Positions 43,944-53,160 of a stretch of DNA of 64,000 nucleotides are shown piece by piece (position 1 is the stretch's first letter; each line of letters opens with the position of its first letter). The stretch lies in contig DAIDDL010000007.1 in the NCBI GenBank assembly GCA_027309085.1, forward strand, positions 1-64,000, given 5' to 3'. The DNA comes from Sulfobacillus sp. (lineage in GTDB: Bacteria > Bacillota > Sulfobacillia > Sulfobacillales > Sulfobacillaceae). The notes beneath the pieces are model-generated. The model was not told the DNA's origin and did no database searches. It worked only from the letters and a program-made list of their open reading frames with translations. The translations under genes were made by a program, and so were the position numbers.

Positions 43944-44761
43944 GCCGGCCGGATTCCCGCCTGGACCGGGTGATGGTGGCGCAGGGGCTGGCGCCGACGC
44001 GGGCCAAGGCCCAAGCCCTGATTATGGCCGGACATGTTCGGGTGAATGATACGGTAGTGACCAAAGCGGGCACTGCAGTCAAAGAGGATGACCGGCTGAA
44101 AGTCCAGGGCATCTTGAATCCTTATGCCAGCCGCGGCGGGCTGAAACTTGAGGGAGCCCTGAAGGCCTTCGCGATGGACCCGCGGGGGTGGAACATTGTC
44201 GATGTGGGAGCATCAACGGGTGGGTTCACGGACTGCTGGCTCCAGCATGGAGCAAACCATGTGTGGGCGGTGGATGTGGGCTATGGTCAGCTCGACTGGC
44301 GCCTGCGCAACGATCCGCGGGTCACGGTGCTTGAGCGCACCAACGCCCGCTGGCTGACCCGGCAGGACTTGTCCTCGCCAGAGCTGCTGGACGCAGCGTC
44401 CATCGATGCGTCGTTTATCGGGATGGCGCTCTTGCTGCAGCCCCTTCTATCGATTCTGAAGCCCGGCGGGCTGGTGGTCGGGCTTGTGAAGCCGCAGTTC
44501 GAAGCTGGCCGCACGAAGGTCGGCAAAGGCGGAGTGGTCCGCGACCGGGCGGTGCATGAGGAAGTGCTGACCCGATTTGCCGCTCAAGTGGAAACGGCTG
44601 GGTATGCTCTCTTGGGTCTGGCGCCGTCGCCCATCCGCGGTCCAGAAGGGAATATTGAGTTTCTCAGTTTGCTGGCTGTCGGGACGCCTCCTTACGCTGT
44701 GATAGCGCCAAATATCAGCCAAGTCGTCGACTTGGCATGGGGAGGGGGGGAGGCGCTGTGA
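43910..44761 (+). CDS. tlyA: TlyA-family 2'-O-methyltransferase
   Basis: 283 residues: an N-terminal S4 RNA-binding domain (RLDRVMVAQGLAPTRAKAQALI ... VRVNDTVV) and a Rossmann methyltransferase with SAM motif IVDVGASTGGFTDCWLQ, DVGYGQLDWRLRNDPRV and IDASFIGMALLL. Homologues methylate 16S and 23S rRNA ribose (TlyA), and some are called hemolysin A by old habit. TTG 43910 lies inside dxs after GGAGG. Overlaps nadK by 4 bp. Confidence 0.92.
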   Translation: MASPKENRRKIGRPDSRLDRVMVAQGLAPTRAKAQALIMAGHVRVNDTVVTKAGTAVKEDDRLKVQGILNPYASRGGLKLEGALKAFAMDPRGWNIVDVGASTGGFTDCWLQHGANHVWAVDVGYGQLDWRLRNDPRVTVLERTNARWLTRQDLSSPELLDAASIDASFIGMALLLQPLLSILKPGGLVVGLVKPQFEAGRTKVGKGGVVRDRAVHEEVLTRFAAQVETAGYALLGLAPSPIRGPEGNIEFLSLLAVGTPPYAVIAPNISQVVDLAWGGGEAL

Positions 44762-45612
44762 AACGCCTCATGATTTGGCCGAATCCGGATAAAGATCAAG
44801 TGCGGGGCTTAACAGGAAAAATTTGGAATTGGGCGGTTCAAAACGAAATTGCTGTCATTATCCCTGCGGTCCTCGCTGAAGCGGCAGGGTATCCTGATCT
44901 GGGAAGAGATCTTGAAACATTGGAAGCAGGAAGTGTCGACGGGATCGTGGTGCTAGGCGGAGACGGGACGCTCCTGCATGCGGCGAAAGCGCTAGCATGG
45001 CTCAATTGTCCTATTTTGGGGGTAAATCTGGGGCATTTGGGATTTTTAACTGAAGTTGAGGTGCCAGACTTATTGCCTGCGCTGACGGCAATGGTCAATA
45101 ATCAGTATGAGATCGATCAGCGGCGCCTGCTGACGGCGCGGGTGATGCGGGGATCCCAGGAGCTGGCGCGGTTTGAAGCCATGAACGATGTGGTGGTGAA
45201 TAAAGGTCCATTTGCCCGCTTGATTAATCTGGAGACCTTTGTTGATGAAGCGTATGTTACCACATACCCAGCCGATGGTCTGATTGTGGCGTCGCCTACG
45301 GGATCCACAGCCTACTCACTGTCGGCTGGAGGGCCGATTCTGAGCCCGGCCCTGAGTGTCATGGTGGTGACACCGATTTGCCCGCATTCTTTTTTTGACC
45401 GCTCCATTGTGATTAATGGCGGCCAGCAAGTAAAAATACGGGTTCGGGCGATGCACCGCGACACGCTTGTCACGGTGGATGGCCAGGAGACCCATCCGCT
45501 GGAAGATGGTGATGAGGTGCTTGTGGAGACCAGTTCGACGACGATACGGCTATTGCGTCGCCCTGGTTGGAGCTTTTTCCAAGTTCTACGGGGGTGGCGA
45601 AAGGGGCATTAA
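44758..45612 (+). CDS. nadK: NAD kinase
   Basis: Makes NADP from NAD and ATP (or polyphosphate). 284 residues: GGDGTLLHAAK (the GGDGT ATP/NAD motif), NLGHLGFLTE, the NEVVV-like NDVVVNKGPFARLI, and the glycine-rich YPADGLIVASPTGSTAYSLSAGGPI (in pieces). GTG 44758 overlaps the tlyA stop, with a G/A-rich ribosome site. Confidence 0.95.
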   Translation: MKRLMIWPNPDKDQVRGLTGKIWNWAVQNEIAVIIPAVLAEAAGYPDLGRDLETLEAGSVDGIVVLGGDGTLLHAAKALAWLNCPILGVNLGHLGFLTEVEVPDLLPALTAMVNNQYEIDQRRLLTARVMRGSQELARFEAMNDVVVNKGPFARLINLETFVDEAYVTTYPADGLIVASPTGSTAYSLSAGGPILSPALSVMVVTPICPHSFFDRSIVINGGQQVKIRVRAMHRDTLVTVDGQETHPLEDGDEVLVETSSTTIRLLRRPGWSFFQVLRGWRKGH

Positions 45613-45618
45613 GTATTT

Positions 45619-46074
45619 ATGCGTCACGATAAACGCACGCGTCAGTCATTGATTCAGGAAATTATTACGCAGCGGGCGGTACAAACGCAGGAGGAACTCT
45701 CGGAAATTTTGGCATCCCAGGGGATGCCAGCGACCCAAGCCACGATTTCCCGGGATATTAAGGACCTAGGGCTCATTAAAGTCCCTTATCAGGATACGCA
45801 CCGCTACGCTTTGCCCGAAGACCGCGGCATTGGCGCTACCCGGGACCGGCTGCGGAGACTTCTGCGCGAAGTGCTGACGGGCTACACCGTCAGCGAGAAC
45901 CTGGTGGTGGTCAAAACGCTTACGGCCGGAGCGGAAGTGGTGTCCGAAGCTATCGATAAGATGGACTGGCCGGAAGTGGTGGGCACATTAGCGGGAGAAA
46001 ATACGGTGCTCGTAGTCGCCCGCTCCAAAGATGACGCACCGCGTCTGGCTACGCGTCTGGATGATCTGCGATGA
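45619..46074 (+). CDS. argR: Arginine repressor ArgR/AhrC
   Basis: A 151-residue regulator of arginine metabolism. The N-terminal winged helix (RQSLIQEIITQRAVQTQEEL ... ATQATISRDIKDLGLIKVP) is followed by the hexamerising, arginine-binding C-domain (VVVKTLTAGAEVVSEAIDKM, VVGTLAGENTVLVVARSKDDA), including the GTxAGxxT-type motif. It sits between nadK and recN, as in most Firmicutes. Confidence 0.95.
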   Translation: MRHDKRTRQSLIQEIITQRAVQTQEELSEILASQGMPATQATISRDIKDLGLIKVPYQDTHRYALPEDRGIGATRDRLRRLLREVLTGYTVSENLVVVKTLTAGAEVVSEAIDKMDWPEVVGTLAGENTVLVVARSKDDAPRLATRLDDLR

Positions 46075-46087
46075 ATGGACGGATGCT

Positions 46088-47749
46088 ATGCTAAGCGCAT
46101 TAAGGGTGGAGAACTTCGGGATCATCCAGCAGGCCGAAATTACTTTGGCGCCCGGATTTACGGCCGTGACGGGAGAGTCCGGTTCGGGAAAATCGCTGCT
46201 GCTGACGGCAGTGCCCGCAGTGTTGGGGCTGGCAGGCAATGCGGACCAAGTAGGCCCATTCGCCGCAAGTTTCCGCCTGAGGGCAGCGTTCTCTGTGTCT
46301 TCTTCCCACCCCCTGTGGGCAGGACTCCACCAGTGGGGTGTTGAAGATGACGATGTGCTGATCGTGCAGCGTGACATGACGAGGGAGGGGCGCTCCATTT
46401 ACCGCGTGCAGGGGCAGATTGTGCCGCGCCAGGCGGTCCGGGAACTAGCCCCGGAACTGATTGACTATAGCGGCCAGCACCATGCCTTACGGTTGTTCGA
46501 GCCATCGGCGCTGCTGGTGTGGCTGGACCATTACGGCCAGCTTGACAGCTTGCGGGACCGGGTGGACAGCGCCTACCAAGTCTGGCGGGCGGAAAAAGCG
46601 GCCTGGCAGGAGATGATGCGGGGAGCGCGGGATGAGGAGACGATGGCGGCCAAGTCCCAGGAATTCGCGGACTTGGCGGCATTGGGTCTGGAGATCGGGG
46701 AAGAGGAACATCTAAGCCGGGAACTGGTCAGGCTTCACTCCCGCCAGCAACTGTTGGAGGGCTATCAAACCCTGAGCCAGATTGTGGACGGAGTGGATGG
46801 GGTCAGTCTAGTCTCCCAGTTGGACAGGACCCGGCGCCAAGTTGAAGGGCTTAAGCGTCTCGATTCCGCCGCGGGCCTGCTGGAGGGCCTGATCGGGCAA
46901 GCGCAGGATGTGGTGGATGAATTTCGGCTCGCTCTGAGTGAATGGGCCAGCAGCTTAGAGCAGGGCCCTGACCGGCTGGAGGAAATGGAAGCGCGCGCCA
47001 GTGACCTGGCGCGGGTGAAAAGGCGTTACGGCATGACCGTAGCGGAGGTCATCCAGTACGCCGAATCGCTGCATAAAGAAATTCAAGGGTGGGAAAATTT
47101 GGAGTGGGACCTCCACGTGGCTGAGCGGCGGGCGCACGACGCCGAACAGGCCTACCGGACGGTAGCCCAGGATCTGTCAGGCAGGAGGCGGGAAGCGGCC
47201 GAGGAGGTAGGCCAGCGGCTGAATGGGCTGATCCGGGAAATGGAGATGCCGCACGCCCGCGTGCAATTTGTTTTGGACACGGCGGAGCCGTCTGCTGCAG
47301 GGACTGACCGGGCGGGGCTCCTGTTTGCCTCCTCGGCCAAGCAGGAACTGCGCGTAGCCAGCAAGGTGGCCTCTGGTGGGGAATTGGCTCGAATTGCCTT
47401 GGCTATGGCCGTTCTCAGCGGGGGAAAAGGTGACGTGACGTTAATCTTTGATGAGCTTGATGCGGGATTGGGGGGAGAAAGCGCTGCCCGTGTCGGCGCG
47501 TTGCTGCGGGAACTGGGACGGAGCCGGCAGGTTGTCGCCATCAGCCACCAGCCGTCGGTTGCGACCCAGGCGGCAGACCAGTGGCTGGTGGTCCGCATGG
47601 CGGAAGACTCCATGGTCCGCTCTGTAGTGAAGCGGGTTCGGGGGGCGGAGAGGGAAAGGGAGATTGCGCGGATGCTCAGTGGCCATGCGGACCTCGTGGC
47701 CCTGGAGCATGCAAGGCATCTCTTAAGCGAGGGGGAAGAGGGTGACTAG
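46088..47749 (+). CDS. recN: DNA repair protein RecN
   Basis: An SMC-like ATPase acting in double-strand break repair. 553 residues: Walker A TGESGSGKSLLL near residue 35, a long coiled-coil middle (about 150-370), signature VASGGELARIALAMAV and Walker B LIFDELDAGLGGESAARVG. The coiled-coil arms are typical in length. ATG 46088 is chosen over the earlier in-frame start because it matches family N-termini (LSALRVENFGII). Confidence 0.95.
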   Translation: MLSALRVENFGIIQQAEITLAPGFTAVTGESGSGKSLLLTAVPAVLGLAGNADQVGPFAASFRLRAAFSVSSSHPLWAGLHQWGVEDDDVLIVQRDMTREGRSIYRVQGQIVPRQAVRELAPELIDYSGQHHALRLFEPSALLVWLDHYGQLDSLRDRVDSAYQVWRAEKAAWQEMMRGARDEETMAAKSQEFADLAALGLEIGEEEHLSRELVRLHSRQQLLEGYQTLSQIVDGVDGVSLVSQLDRTRRQVEGLKRLDSAAGLLEGLIGQAQDVVDEFRLALSEWASSLEQGPDRLEEMEARASDLARVKRRYGMTVAEVIQYAESLHKEIQGWENLEWDLHVAERRAHDAEQAYRTVAQDLSGRRREAAEEVGQRLNGLIREMEMPHARVQFVLDTAEPSAAGTDRAGLLFASSAKQELRVASKVASGGELARIALAMAVLSGGKGDVTLIFDELDAGLGGESAARVGALLRELGRSRQVVAISHQPSVATQAADQWLVVRMAEDSMVRSVVKRVRGAEREREIARMLSGHADLVALEHARHLLSEGEEGD

Positions 47750-48188
47750 CACTATAGTGCAATGGCTGGACCATGGCAACCGCATCCTGATCGGCGCGCT
47801 TACGGCAGCGCTTACCGCCCAGCTCTTGAAGTTTCTGATCTACGCGGCGAGCCGCCGGCGTCCCCGCTACGAGCGCCTCTTCGGCGCGGGAGGCATGCCC
47901 TCTTCGCATTCGGCCATGGTGGCGGCGCTTGTATTCTCCATAGCCTCCCGGTATGGGTGGAAGTCGCCCGGGTTTGCGATCAGCTGTGTTTTCGGCCTGA
48001 TTGTGCTCTATGATGCCATGAGTGTCCGCCGGACCGTAGGGCTGCAGTCGCGCTACCTGAACCGCTTATCCCGGTCAGACGATTATCCTGATGAGACGCA
48101 GTCGCTGCCGGAATTTGTGGGGCACACCCCGGCTGAAGTGATTGCTGGCACACTGTGGGGTTTGATGATCAGTCGGATCTTTTATTAA
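47742..48188 (+). CDS. Divergent PAP2 family (DUF212) membrane protein
   Basis: 148 residues with about four helices. The DUF212 pattern is clear: QLLKFLIYAASRRRPRYERLFGAGGMPSSHSAMV with the PAP2-like GMPSSHSA, VLYDAMSVRRTVGLQ and FVGHTPAEVIAGTLWG. Related to membrane phosphatases; substrate unknown. GTG 47742 overlaps the end of recN. Confidence 0.9.
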   Translation: MTSTIVQWLDHGNRILIGALTAALTAQLLKFLIYAASRRRPRYERLFGAGGMPSSHSAMVAALVFSIASRYGWKSPGFAISCVFGLIVLYDAMSVRRTVGLQSRYLNRLSRSDDYPDETQSLPEFVGHTPAEVIAGTLWGLMISRIFY

Positions 48189-48209
48189 ACAGCACCAAGC
48201 AAGGAGCGT

Positions 48210-49268
48210 ATGATGCGGGTACTCATTGCAAGTCTGCCGATTGGCACGGGGCATGACATTGCCGCGCGCGCACTCGCGGAGGCCTGCCTGCAGCGGGGAA
48301 TGACGGTAGAGTTTTCGGAACATCTGGTGGGCCGGGCCCGGATAGAAACCGGTCTCTATTTTTGGGCCTTGAAGTATCTGCCCAGGCAGTATGGCACGGT
48401 CTTTCGCTGGGAGGACCGGACGGGGTTTCACTGGGAAGCCCACCGCCGCCACTGGATGCAGGTCGGCACTGAAATACTTTCCCACGTTTATGACCTGTAT
48501 GAGCCTGATGTTATATTGGCGACACACCCGTTTGCTTTAAACGCCTGGGCGGGGGTCAAGGAAAAGAGGCAGGCATTTAAACTGGTGGCGGTTCTCACAG
48601 ACTTGTCTGTACACCGCTTCTGGTACGAGCCTCTGGCGGATGCCTATACGGTGTGGTTCCCAGAACAGGTGAAAGACTTAACGCGGTTTGGGATAGATAG
48701 CAAGATAGTATGGCAGACGGGCATCCCCATCCGGTCATCCTTTCGGGACCCCGCATGGGAATTGCCCCTGTACTCCAAGGACCCGATTGTCCTGTTGGGA
48801 GGAGGGCTGGGCATGGGTCCGTACTACCGAATTTTGAAGAGATTGGCTGCCCTCGACTATCCGGTTGTCGCCGTCTGCGGACACAACGAGCGCCTGCACT
48901 GGCAGCTGGACCAGCGGAGCTGGCCTGATACGGTCAGCATTGTCGGCTACGTGGAAAAAATGCCGCTGCTGCTGCGCCACGCCCGTCTGGTTGTTGGGAA
49001 ACCGGGTGGTGTGACGGCTGCGGAAGTGGCACAATCCCAGGTGCCGTGGATCCTGACCCACTGGATTACCGGTCAAGAAGAGGCTAACCGCGACCGGCTC
49101 GTCGATCATGACATGGCCGTCCGGGGAGACAAGGATCGCCTCGACGCATGGGTGCGCACTCTCCTACCAGAAGAATCCCCCGCGAGGCGGAAAATTATGC
49201 AGGCACAAGACAATTGGGCGCGTCCTCACGCCGCCCAGGATATTGCCCTGCGCTTGCAGGAACTGTAA
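48210..49268 (+). CDS. MGDG-synthase-type glycosyltransferase (UgtP-like)
   Basis: A 352-residue GT-B glycosyltransferase. The N-terminal MGDG-synthase domain has the glycine loop SLPIGTGHDIAARALAEA and VLTDLSVHRFWYEP. The C-terminal nucleotide-sugar domain has VLLGGGLGMGPYYRIL, VCGHNERLH, VGYVEKMPLLLRHARLVVGKPGGVTAAE (in pieces). Homologues add sugar to diacylglycerol to make glycolipids or lipoteichoic acid anchors, or serve in the spore envelope. GCAAGGAG precedes the start. Confidence 0.87.
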   Translation: MMRVLIASLPIGTGHDIAARALAEACLQRGMTVEFSEHLVGRARIETGLYFWALKYLPRQYGTVFRWEDRTGFHWEAHRRHWMQVGTEILSHVYDLYEPDVILATHPFALNAWAGVKEKRQAFKLVAVLTDLSVHRFWYEPLADAYTVWFPEQVKDLTRFGIDSKIVWQTGIPIRSSFRDPAWELPLYSKDPIVLLGGGLGMGPYYRILKRLAALDYPVVAVCGHNERLHWQLDQRSWPDTVSIVGYVEKMPLLLRHARLVVGKPGGVTAAEVAQSQVPWILTHWITGQEEANRDRLVDHDMAVRGDKDRLDAWVRTLLPEESPARRKIMQAQDNWARPHAAQDIALRLQEL

Positions 49269-49318
49269 AAAACATTCCCGGACCAAAAAATTCTTCCCCT
49301 CTTGTGGAATTCGGTCGC

Positions 49319-49345
49319 CCGTCTGCGCCAGACGGCGGCTGTTCT
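49319..49345 (+). terminator. Candidate terminator after the glycosyltransferase gene
   Basis: CCGTCTG (49319-49325) pairs with CAGACGG (49329-49335) around CGC, followed by a T-rich stretch TTCTTATTTT a few bases later. Moderate strength. Confidence 0.45.
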
Positions 49346-49450
49346 TATTTTGCGCTGGATGCGGAGACAGGGTCTGGGGATATTCCCGGGCATGAATTGC
49401 ACTCATTTCCGGGACCTTAATAGGGTGAGAGGAACGGGGAGGTGAAAGGC

Positions 49451-50707
49451 ATGGGACAGCGCTTCTGGACGAGAAGACGGGTCATCGGATTGGTTGGGGC
49501 AGCACTGACAGTGGCCGCGGGTTTGTCCAAACCGGTGCAGAAACTGGCGGCCTTGCCGGATGCCGTTATGGTGCCGCAGGGGCAAAGAATCACTGTGCCG
49601 TGGAGTTCGTGGATTTCCCTGTCTGCGGCTCCGGCCGATCCTGTCAGCATTTCCGGGAATGCCGCGAGCATTCACGGGGTCAGCCCGGGGCGGTTTATCA
49701 TCCGCACGAGGCTTTTGGGGTGGCTTCCTTGGAGACAAGTGCCGGTGGAGGTCACGAAACCCCTATATGAAGTGCCAGGGGGCGAATCTATGGGTGTACT
49801 GGTCAACACCAAGGGCCTGGTGGTGACCCAGTATGCTCCCATCCTCACCCGCGGCCGGTGGACCGACCCAGCGGAGCTGGCGGGCATTGACAAAGGAGAC
49901 ATCATTGTTCAAATCAATCACCGCCCCGTTTATGCCGACAGCGCCCTGGAACGGGCGGTCCAGAGCGCTGGGCGCAAGCACCAGGATGTTGAACTGGGGG
50001 TGCAGGGCAGTCGGAGCTTTCATATCCGCCGTGTGCGGCCCATCTGGTCCAATCAGCATTTTCGCTGGCAAATTGGCGTGCTGGTGCAAGATGGGGCGAG
50101 CGGGGTGGGCACTTTAACCTTCTATAATCCCGGGACCCTGCAGTATGCCGCTTTGGGACACAGCATCACCGACGGGCTGACCCGGGCACCGGTGGAGGTG
50201 CACTCAGGACGGGTAACCGGTGCTGATATTGTGGGGGTCATCTCCGGGACCGCAAATACCCCGGGCCAAAAAATTGGCGTCCTCACCACCGGCGCGGACG
50301 TTCAGGGGACCGTGATACACAACGGGGTGTTTGGCATTACAGGACATTTGAACCACCGGCCATCCGGGAAAAAAGGAGTGCCGTTGCCGGTGGCTCTGCC
50401 CGACCAGGTGCACCCTGGTCCCGCCACGATTGTGACAGTGCTTCACGGACAGCGTACGGCTTCGTATGCTGTCCGCATTCTGAAGACCTACCCCCAGTGG
50501 GTCCCGCATACCAAGGGCCTGCTGTTTGAAGTGGATGACAGCCGCCTCCTCCAGGAGGCGGGGGGAGTCATCCAAGGCATGAGCGGCAGTCCGATTATTC
50601 AAAATGGCCGCATCGTGGGCGCGGTGACGCACGTGCTGATTAACCGCCCGTCACTGGGTTACGGATGCTATGCGTATTGGATGGCCAAACAAAAATCTTT
50701 GGCTTAA
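49451..50707 (+). CDS. spoIVB: SpoIVB serine peptidase (stage IV sporulation protein B)
   Basis: Secreted from the forespore to trigger sigma-K activation. 418 residues from ATG 49451 behind GGGGAGGTG. A basic N-terminus and one membrane helix (VIGLVGAALTVAAGL) are followed by a PDZ domain (GVLVNTKGLVVTQY ... AGIDKGDIIVQINHRP), then the S55 peptidase domain with GTLTFYNPGTLQYAALGHSITD (catalytic His, in pieces), the Asp in EVDDSRLL, and the Ser in GMSGSPIIQNGRIVGAVTHV. Next to spo0A, its usual neighbour. Confidence 0.94.
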   Translation: MGQRFWTRRRVIGLVGAALTVAAGLSKPVQKLAALPDAVMVPQGQRITVPWSSWISLSAAPADPVSISGNAASIHGVSPGRFIIRTRLLGWLPWRQVPVEVTKPLYEVPGGESMGVLVNTKGLVVTQYAPILTRGRWTDPAELAGIDKGDIIVQINHRPVYADSALERAVQSAGRKHQDVELGVQGSRSFHIRRVRPIWSNQHFRWQIGVLVQDGASGVGTLTFYNPGTLQYAALGHSITDGLTRAPVEVHSGRVTGADIVGVISGTANTPGQKIGVLTTGADVQGTVIHNGVFGITGHLNHRPSGKKGVPLPVALPDQVHPGPATIVTVLHGQRTASYAVRILKTYPQWVPHTKGLLFEVDDSRLLQEAGGVIQGMSGSPIIQNGRIVGAVTHVLINRPSLGYGCYAYWMAKQKSLA

Positions 50708-50794
50708 AGCATATTTGGCAGGAAATATGGCGGGCGATCACGAATTCGTTCGTCATATTTCCCTAATGCGGGTCCCGGAAGGGTGGCATGCGAA

Positions 50795-51028
50795 ATGCAT
50801 CACAATCCACAAGCTGCTTTTATACTGTGGCTTTTTTTTAGCGTGATGCTTGGCATTTTGTGGATTCTTGCGCAGTACGCGCGCAGCTTATGGCGGAAGA
50901 CCAAGACGATGCATATCCGCCTGGCGTGGATGCGCGAAACGGGATCGTTGTCGAAAAATAGCGAGATAGAGGAAAATGGAAATGAAAAAGAGGCTTCGCA
51001 AGACGGCAAAGATCAGGCAAAATTATAG
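50795..51028 (+). CDS. Possible small membrane protein
   Basis: A 77-residue frame. One strongly hydrophobic segment (AFILWLFFSVMLGILWILA) is followed by a basic stretch (RSLWRKTKTMHIRLAW) and a polar, Glu/Lys-rich tail. GTG 50783 is an alternative start. The ribosome site is poor (GGAAGGG about 12 bp upstream) and no family is recognised. The gene may be real, or just the spo0A leader. Confidence 0.3.
   Translation: MHHNPQAAFILWLFFSVMLGILWILAQYARSLWRKTKTMHIRLAWMRETGSLSKNSEIEENGNEKEASQDGKDQAKL
50949..50955 (+). promoter_or_regulatory. Perfect 0A-box upstream of spo0A
   Basis: TGTCGAA, the exact core of the Spo0A-P binding box, lies 122 bp before the spo0A start. Autoregulation by Spo0A-P at its own promoter is known in Bacillus subtilis. 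A single 7-bp match can occur by chance. Confidence 0.35.
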
Positions 51029-51076
51029 ACGGACGGTCTATGGCAAATATCGAGTGCATACGCGGGAGGATGGCAA

Positions 51077-51859
51077 ATGGCAATAAAAGTCTTGATAGCC
51101 GATGACAATCGTGATTTTTGCGAATTGCTGCAGAGCGCAATCGACAGCCAAGAAGGGCTTGAAGTGGTTGGCGTTGCCAATAACGGGGTGGAAGCCCTTG
51201 ATATTTTGAGTGAGCAAGCGGTGGATGTCATTGTTCTTGATATTATCATGCCGCATCTGGATGGGATAGGGGTCATGGAGCGGCTGGCTGAAATGGGGCT
51301 GCAAAATCCTCCCCGTGTAATCATTCTCACAGCTTTCGGGCAGGAAACCATGACGCAGAGAGCGCTAGAACTGGGAGCGGACTATTACATTCTGAAGCCG
51401 TTTAATTTGAAAGTGCTCGCTGAGCGGGTCAAACAGCTCGGAGGCACGGCATCGCCAGACCGGAGAGCTGCCGGGCAAAATGGGAGAGTCAGCGTGGCCC
51501 CCGTAAAAAACCTGGATGTGGAAGTCACCAACGTTATCCATGAAATTGGGATTCCCGCCCACATTAAGGGCTATCTGTATCTACGTGAAGCGATTGTGAT
51601 GGTGATTGACCGTGTGGATTTGTTAAGCGGGGTGACCAAGGAACTCTACCCTGCTATCGCCGCGACGTACAAAACGACTCCCAGCCGGGTCGAGAGGGCC
51701 ATCCGCCATGCGATTGAAGTGGCGTGGTCACGTGGCAATGTGGATGTGATCAACGGAATTTTTGGCCATACTGTCAACCGGGACCGGGGCAAGCCGACCA
51801 ATTCAGAGTTTATCGCCATGGTCGCCGACAAGCTGCGGATGCAGATTAAAGCCAGTTAA
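51077..51859 (+). CDS. spo0A: Sporulation master regulator Spo0A
   Basis: 260 residues. The receiver domain (1-120) has acidic pocket D9/D10, phospho-acceptor D55 (VLDIIMPH), the switch Thr in ILTAFGQ and the Lys in YYILKPF. The C-terminal DNA-binding domain (about 150-260) has [19 protein letters not shown], the sigma-contact/recognition region [20 protein letters not shown] and [13 protein letters not shown]. Full length. GGGAGGATGG precedes the ATG. Confidence 0.96.
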   Translation: MAIKVLIADDNRDFCELLQSAIDSQEGLEVVGVANNGVEALDILSEQAVDVIVLDIIMPHLDGIGVMERLAEMGLQNPPRVIILTAFGQETMTQRALELGADYYILKPFNLKVLAERVKQLGGTASPDRRAAGQNGRVSVAPVKNLDVEVTNVIHEIGIPAHIKGYLYLREAIVMVIDRVDLLSGVTKELYPAIAATYKTTPSRVERAIRHAIEVAWSRGNVDVINGIFGHTVNRDRGKPTNSEFIAMVADKLRMQIKAS

Positions 51860-51883
51860 GCCCCTGTCCGGGGCTTTTTTTTT
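51859..51883 (+). terminator. Rho-independent terminator after spo0A
   Basis: AGCCCC-TGTCC-GGGGCT (51859-51875) followed by nine T. It begins right at the spo0A stop codon. Confidence 0.92.
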
Positions 51884-51988
51884 AATTATTTTGCTGGCTC
51901 TAGGGGAGTTTACCGTTGGGAAGGTTTGTGACATTATGGGGAACGGGGTACGCCCCACTGGACAGAAAGGAAGTGAGTCCCGCAATTG

Positions 51989-53065
51989 ATGCGGGCGAAC
52001 ATGAACATATTTGAGGCAATGGAGCAATACGGGCATGAAGAGCTGGTATTCTGGCACGATAAGGCGGCGGGCCTTAAAGCGATTGTCGCTATTCACGACA
52101 CCACACTCGGCCCAGCCCTGGGCGGATTGCGCATGTGGCCGTATGAGTCGGAGGATGATGCGATTACGGACGCGCTGCGCCTCTCGCGGGGGATGACCTA
52201 TAAAAATGCCGCCATGGGCTTGGACCTGGGTGGGGGGAAGTCCGTCATTTGGGCAGATTCCCGCCAGGACAAGACTGAGGCGCGACTGCGGTCATTCGGC
52301 CGCCTGATTCAGAGTCTCGGTGGCCGGTATATCACTGCGGAGGATGTCGGAGTCAATGCGGACGACATGGCTGTGGTCGCGCGTGAGACAGAATTTGTGG
52401 GAGGATTGAAGGAAACCAGCGGGGATCCTTCACCTGCTACGGCCCTCGGGGTGCTGGAGGGGATGAAGGCCGCTATGGTCATAGCATTCGGCAATGCCGA
52501 CTTTCACGGGCGCCGGGTGGCGATTCAAGGATTGGGCCACGTGGGGGCCCTTCTGGGAGATATGCTGCGGACGCAGGGCGCGGAGCTGACGGTGACAGAT
52601 ATTCACGACGAAGGCCGCGCTGTTGCTGAACGACTCGGCGCCACATGGGTAGAGCCGGATGCGATTTACGGTGTGGAAGCGGATGTGTTCGCCCCCTGTG
52701 CGCTCGGCGCTATCATCAATGACAAGACAATAGGGCAGTTCAAGTGCCGCGTCATTGCTGGGTCCGCCAATAATCAGCTGAAAGAAGCCAGGCATGGCGT
52801 GGAGCTTTTGAACCGGGGCATCGTGTACGTGCCGGACTACGTCATCAACGGCGGTGGCGTGGTGAACGTGGCGGATGAGTTTCACCGTGACGGCTACAAT
52901 CAAGAACGGGCTTTTGCACGGGTCCGGGCCATCGGCAAGCAGGTGACGGAGATTTTGCAGCATGCCCGCCAGGAAAAGATTCCCACCCAAGAAGCCGCGG
53001 ACCAGGTGGCGGAAACACGCATCCACATTATGGGGCGTGTCGATTCCACCTATATCCCCGAATAG
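51989..53065 (+). CDS. Leucine/branched-chain amino acid dehydrogenase
   Basis: 358 residues of the Glu/Leu/Phe/Val dehydrogenase family, very close in pattern to leucine dehydrogenase: IHDTTLGPALGGLRMWPYESE, GMTYKNAAMGLDLGGGKSVI with the catalytic Lys, GGRYITAEDVGVNADDM, and the NAD Rossmann loop VAIQGLGHVGALLG. Reversibly deaminates branched-chain amino acids. ATG 51989 or 52001 may be used; AAGGAAGTGAG lies upstream. Single gene between two terminators. Confidence 0.9.
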   Translation: MRANMNIFEAMEQYGHEELVFWHDKAAGLKAIVAIHDTTLGPALGGLRMWPYESEDDAITDALRLSRGMTYKNAAMGLDLGGGKSVIWADSRQDKTEARLRSFGRLIQSLGGRYITAEDVGVNADDMAVVARETEFVGGLKETSGDPSPATALGVLEGMKAAMVIAFGNADFHGRRVAIQGLGHVGALLGDMLRTQGAELTVTDIHDEGRAVAERLGATWVEPDAIYGVEADVFAPCALGAIINDKTIGQFKCRVIAGSANNQLKEARHGVELLNRGIVYVPDYVINGGGVVNVADEFHRDGYNQERAFARVRAIGKQVTEILQHARQEKIPTQEAADQVAETRIHIMGRVDSTYIPE

Positions 53066-53084
53066 GAAAATAGAGGAATTTGTG

Positions 53085-53118
53085 AAGAGGATATCGAATT
53101 ATTATGATGTCCTCTTTT
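53085..53118 (+). terminator. Terminator after the leucine dehydrogenase gene
   Basis: AAGAGGATATC (53085-53095) pairs with GATGTCCTCTT (53106-53116), with one G-T pair, followed by TT. Confidence 0.7.
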
Positions 53119-53160
53119 CAAATGCTATGACGACAGTGACATGAAGGAGATTCCGCCGCG

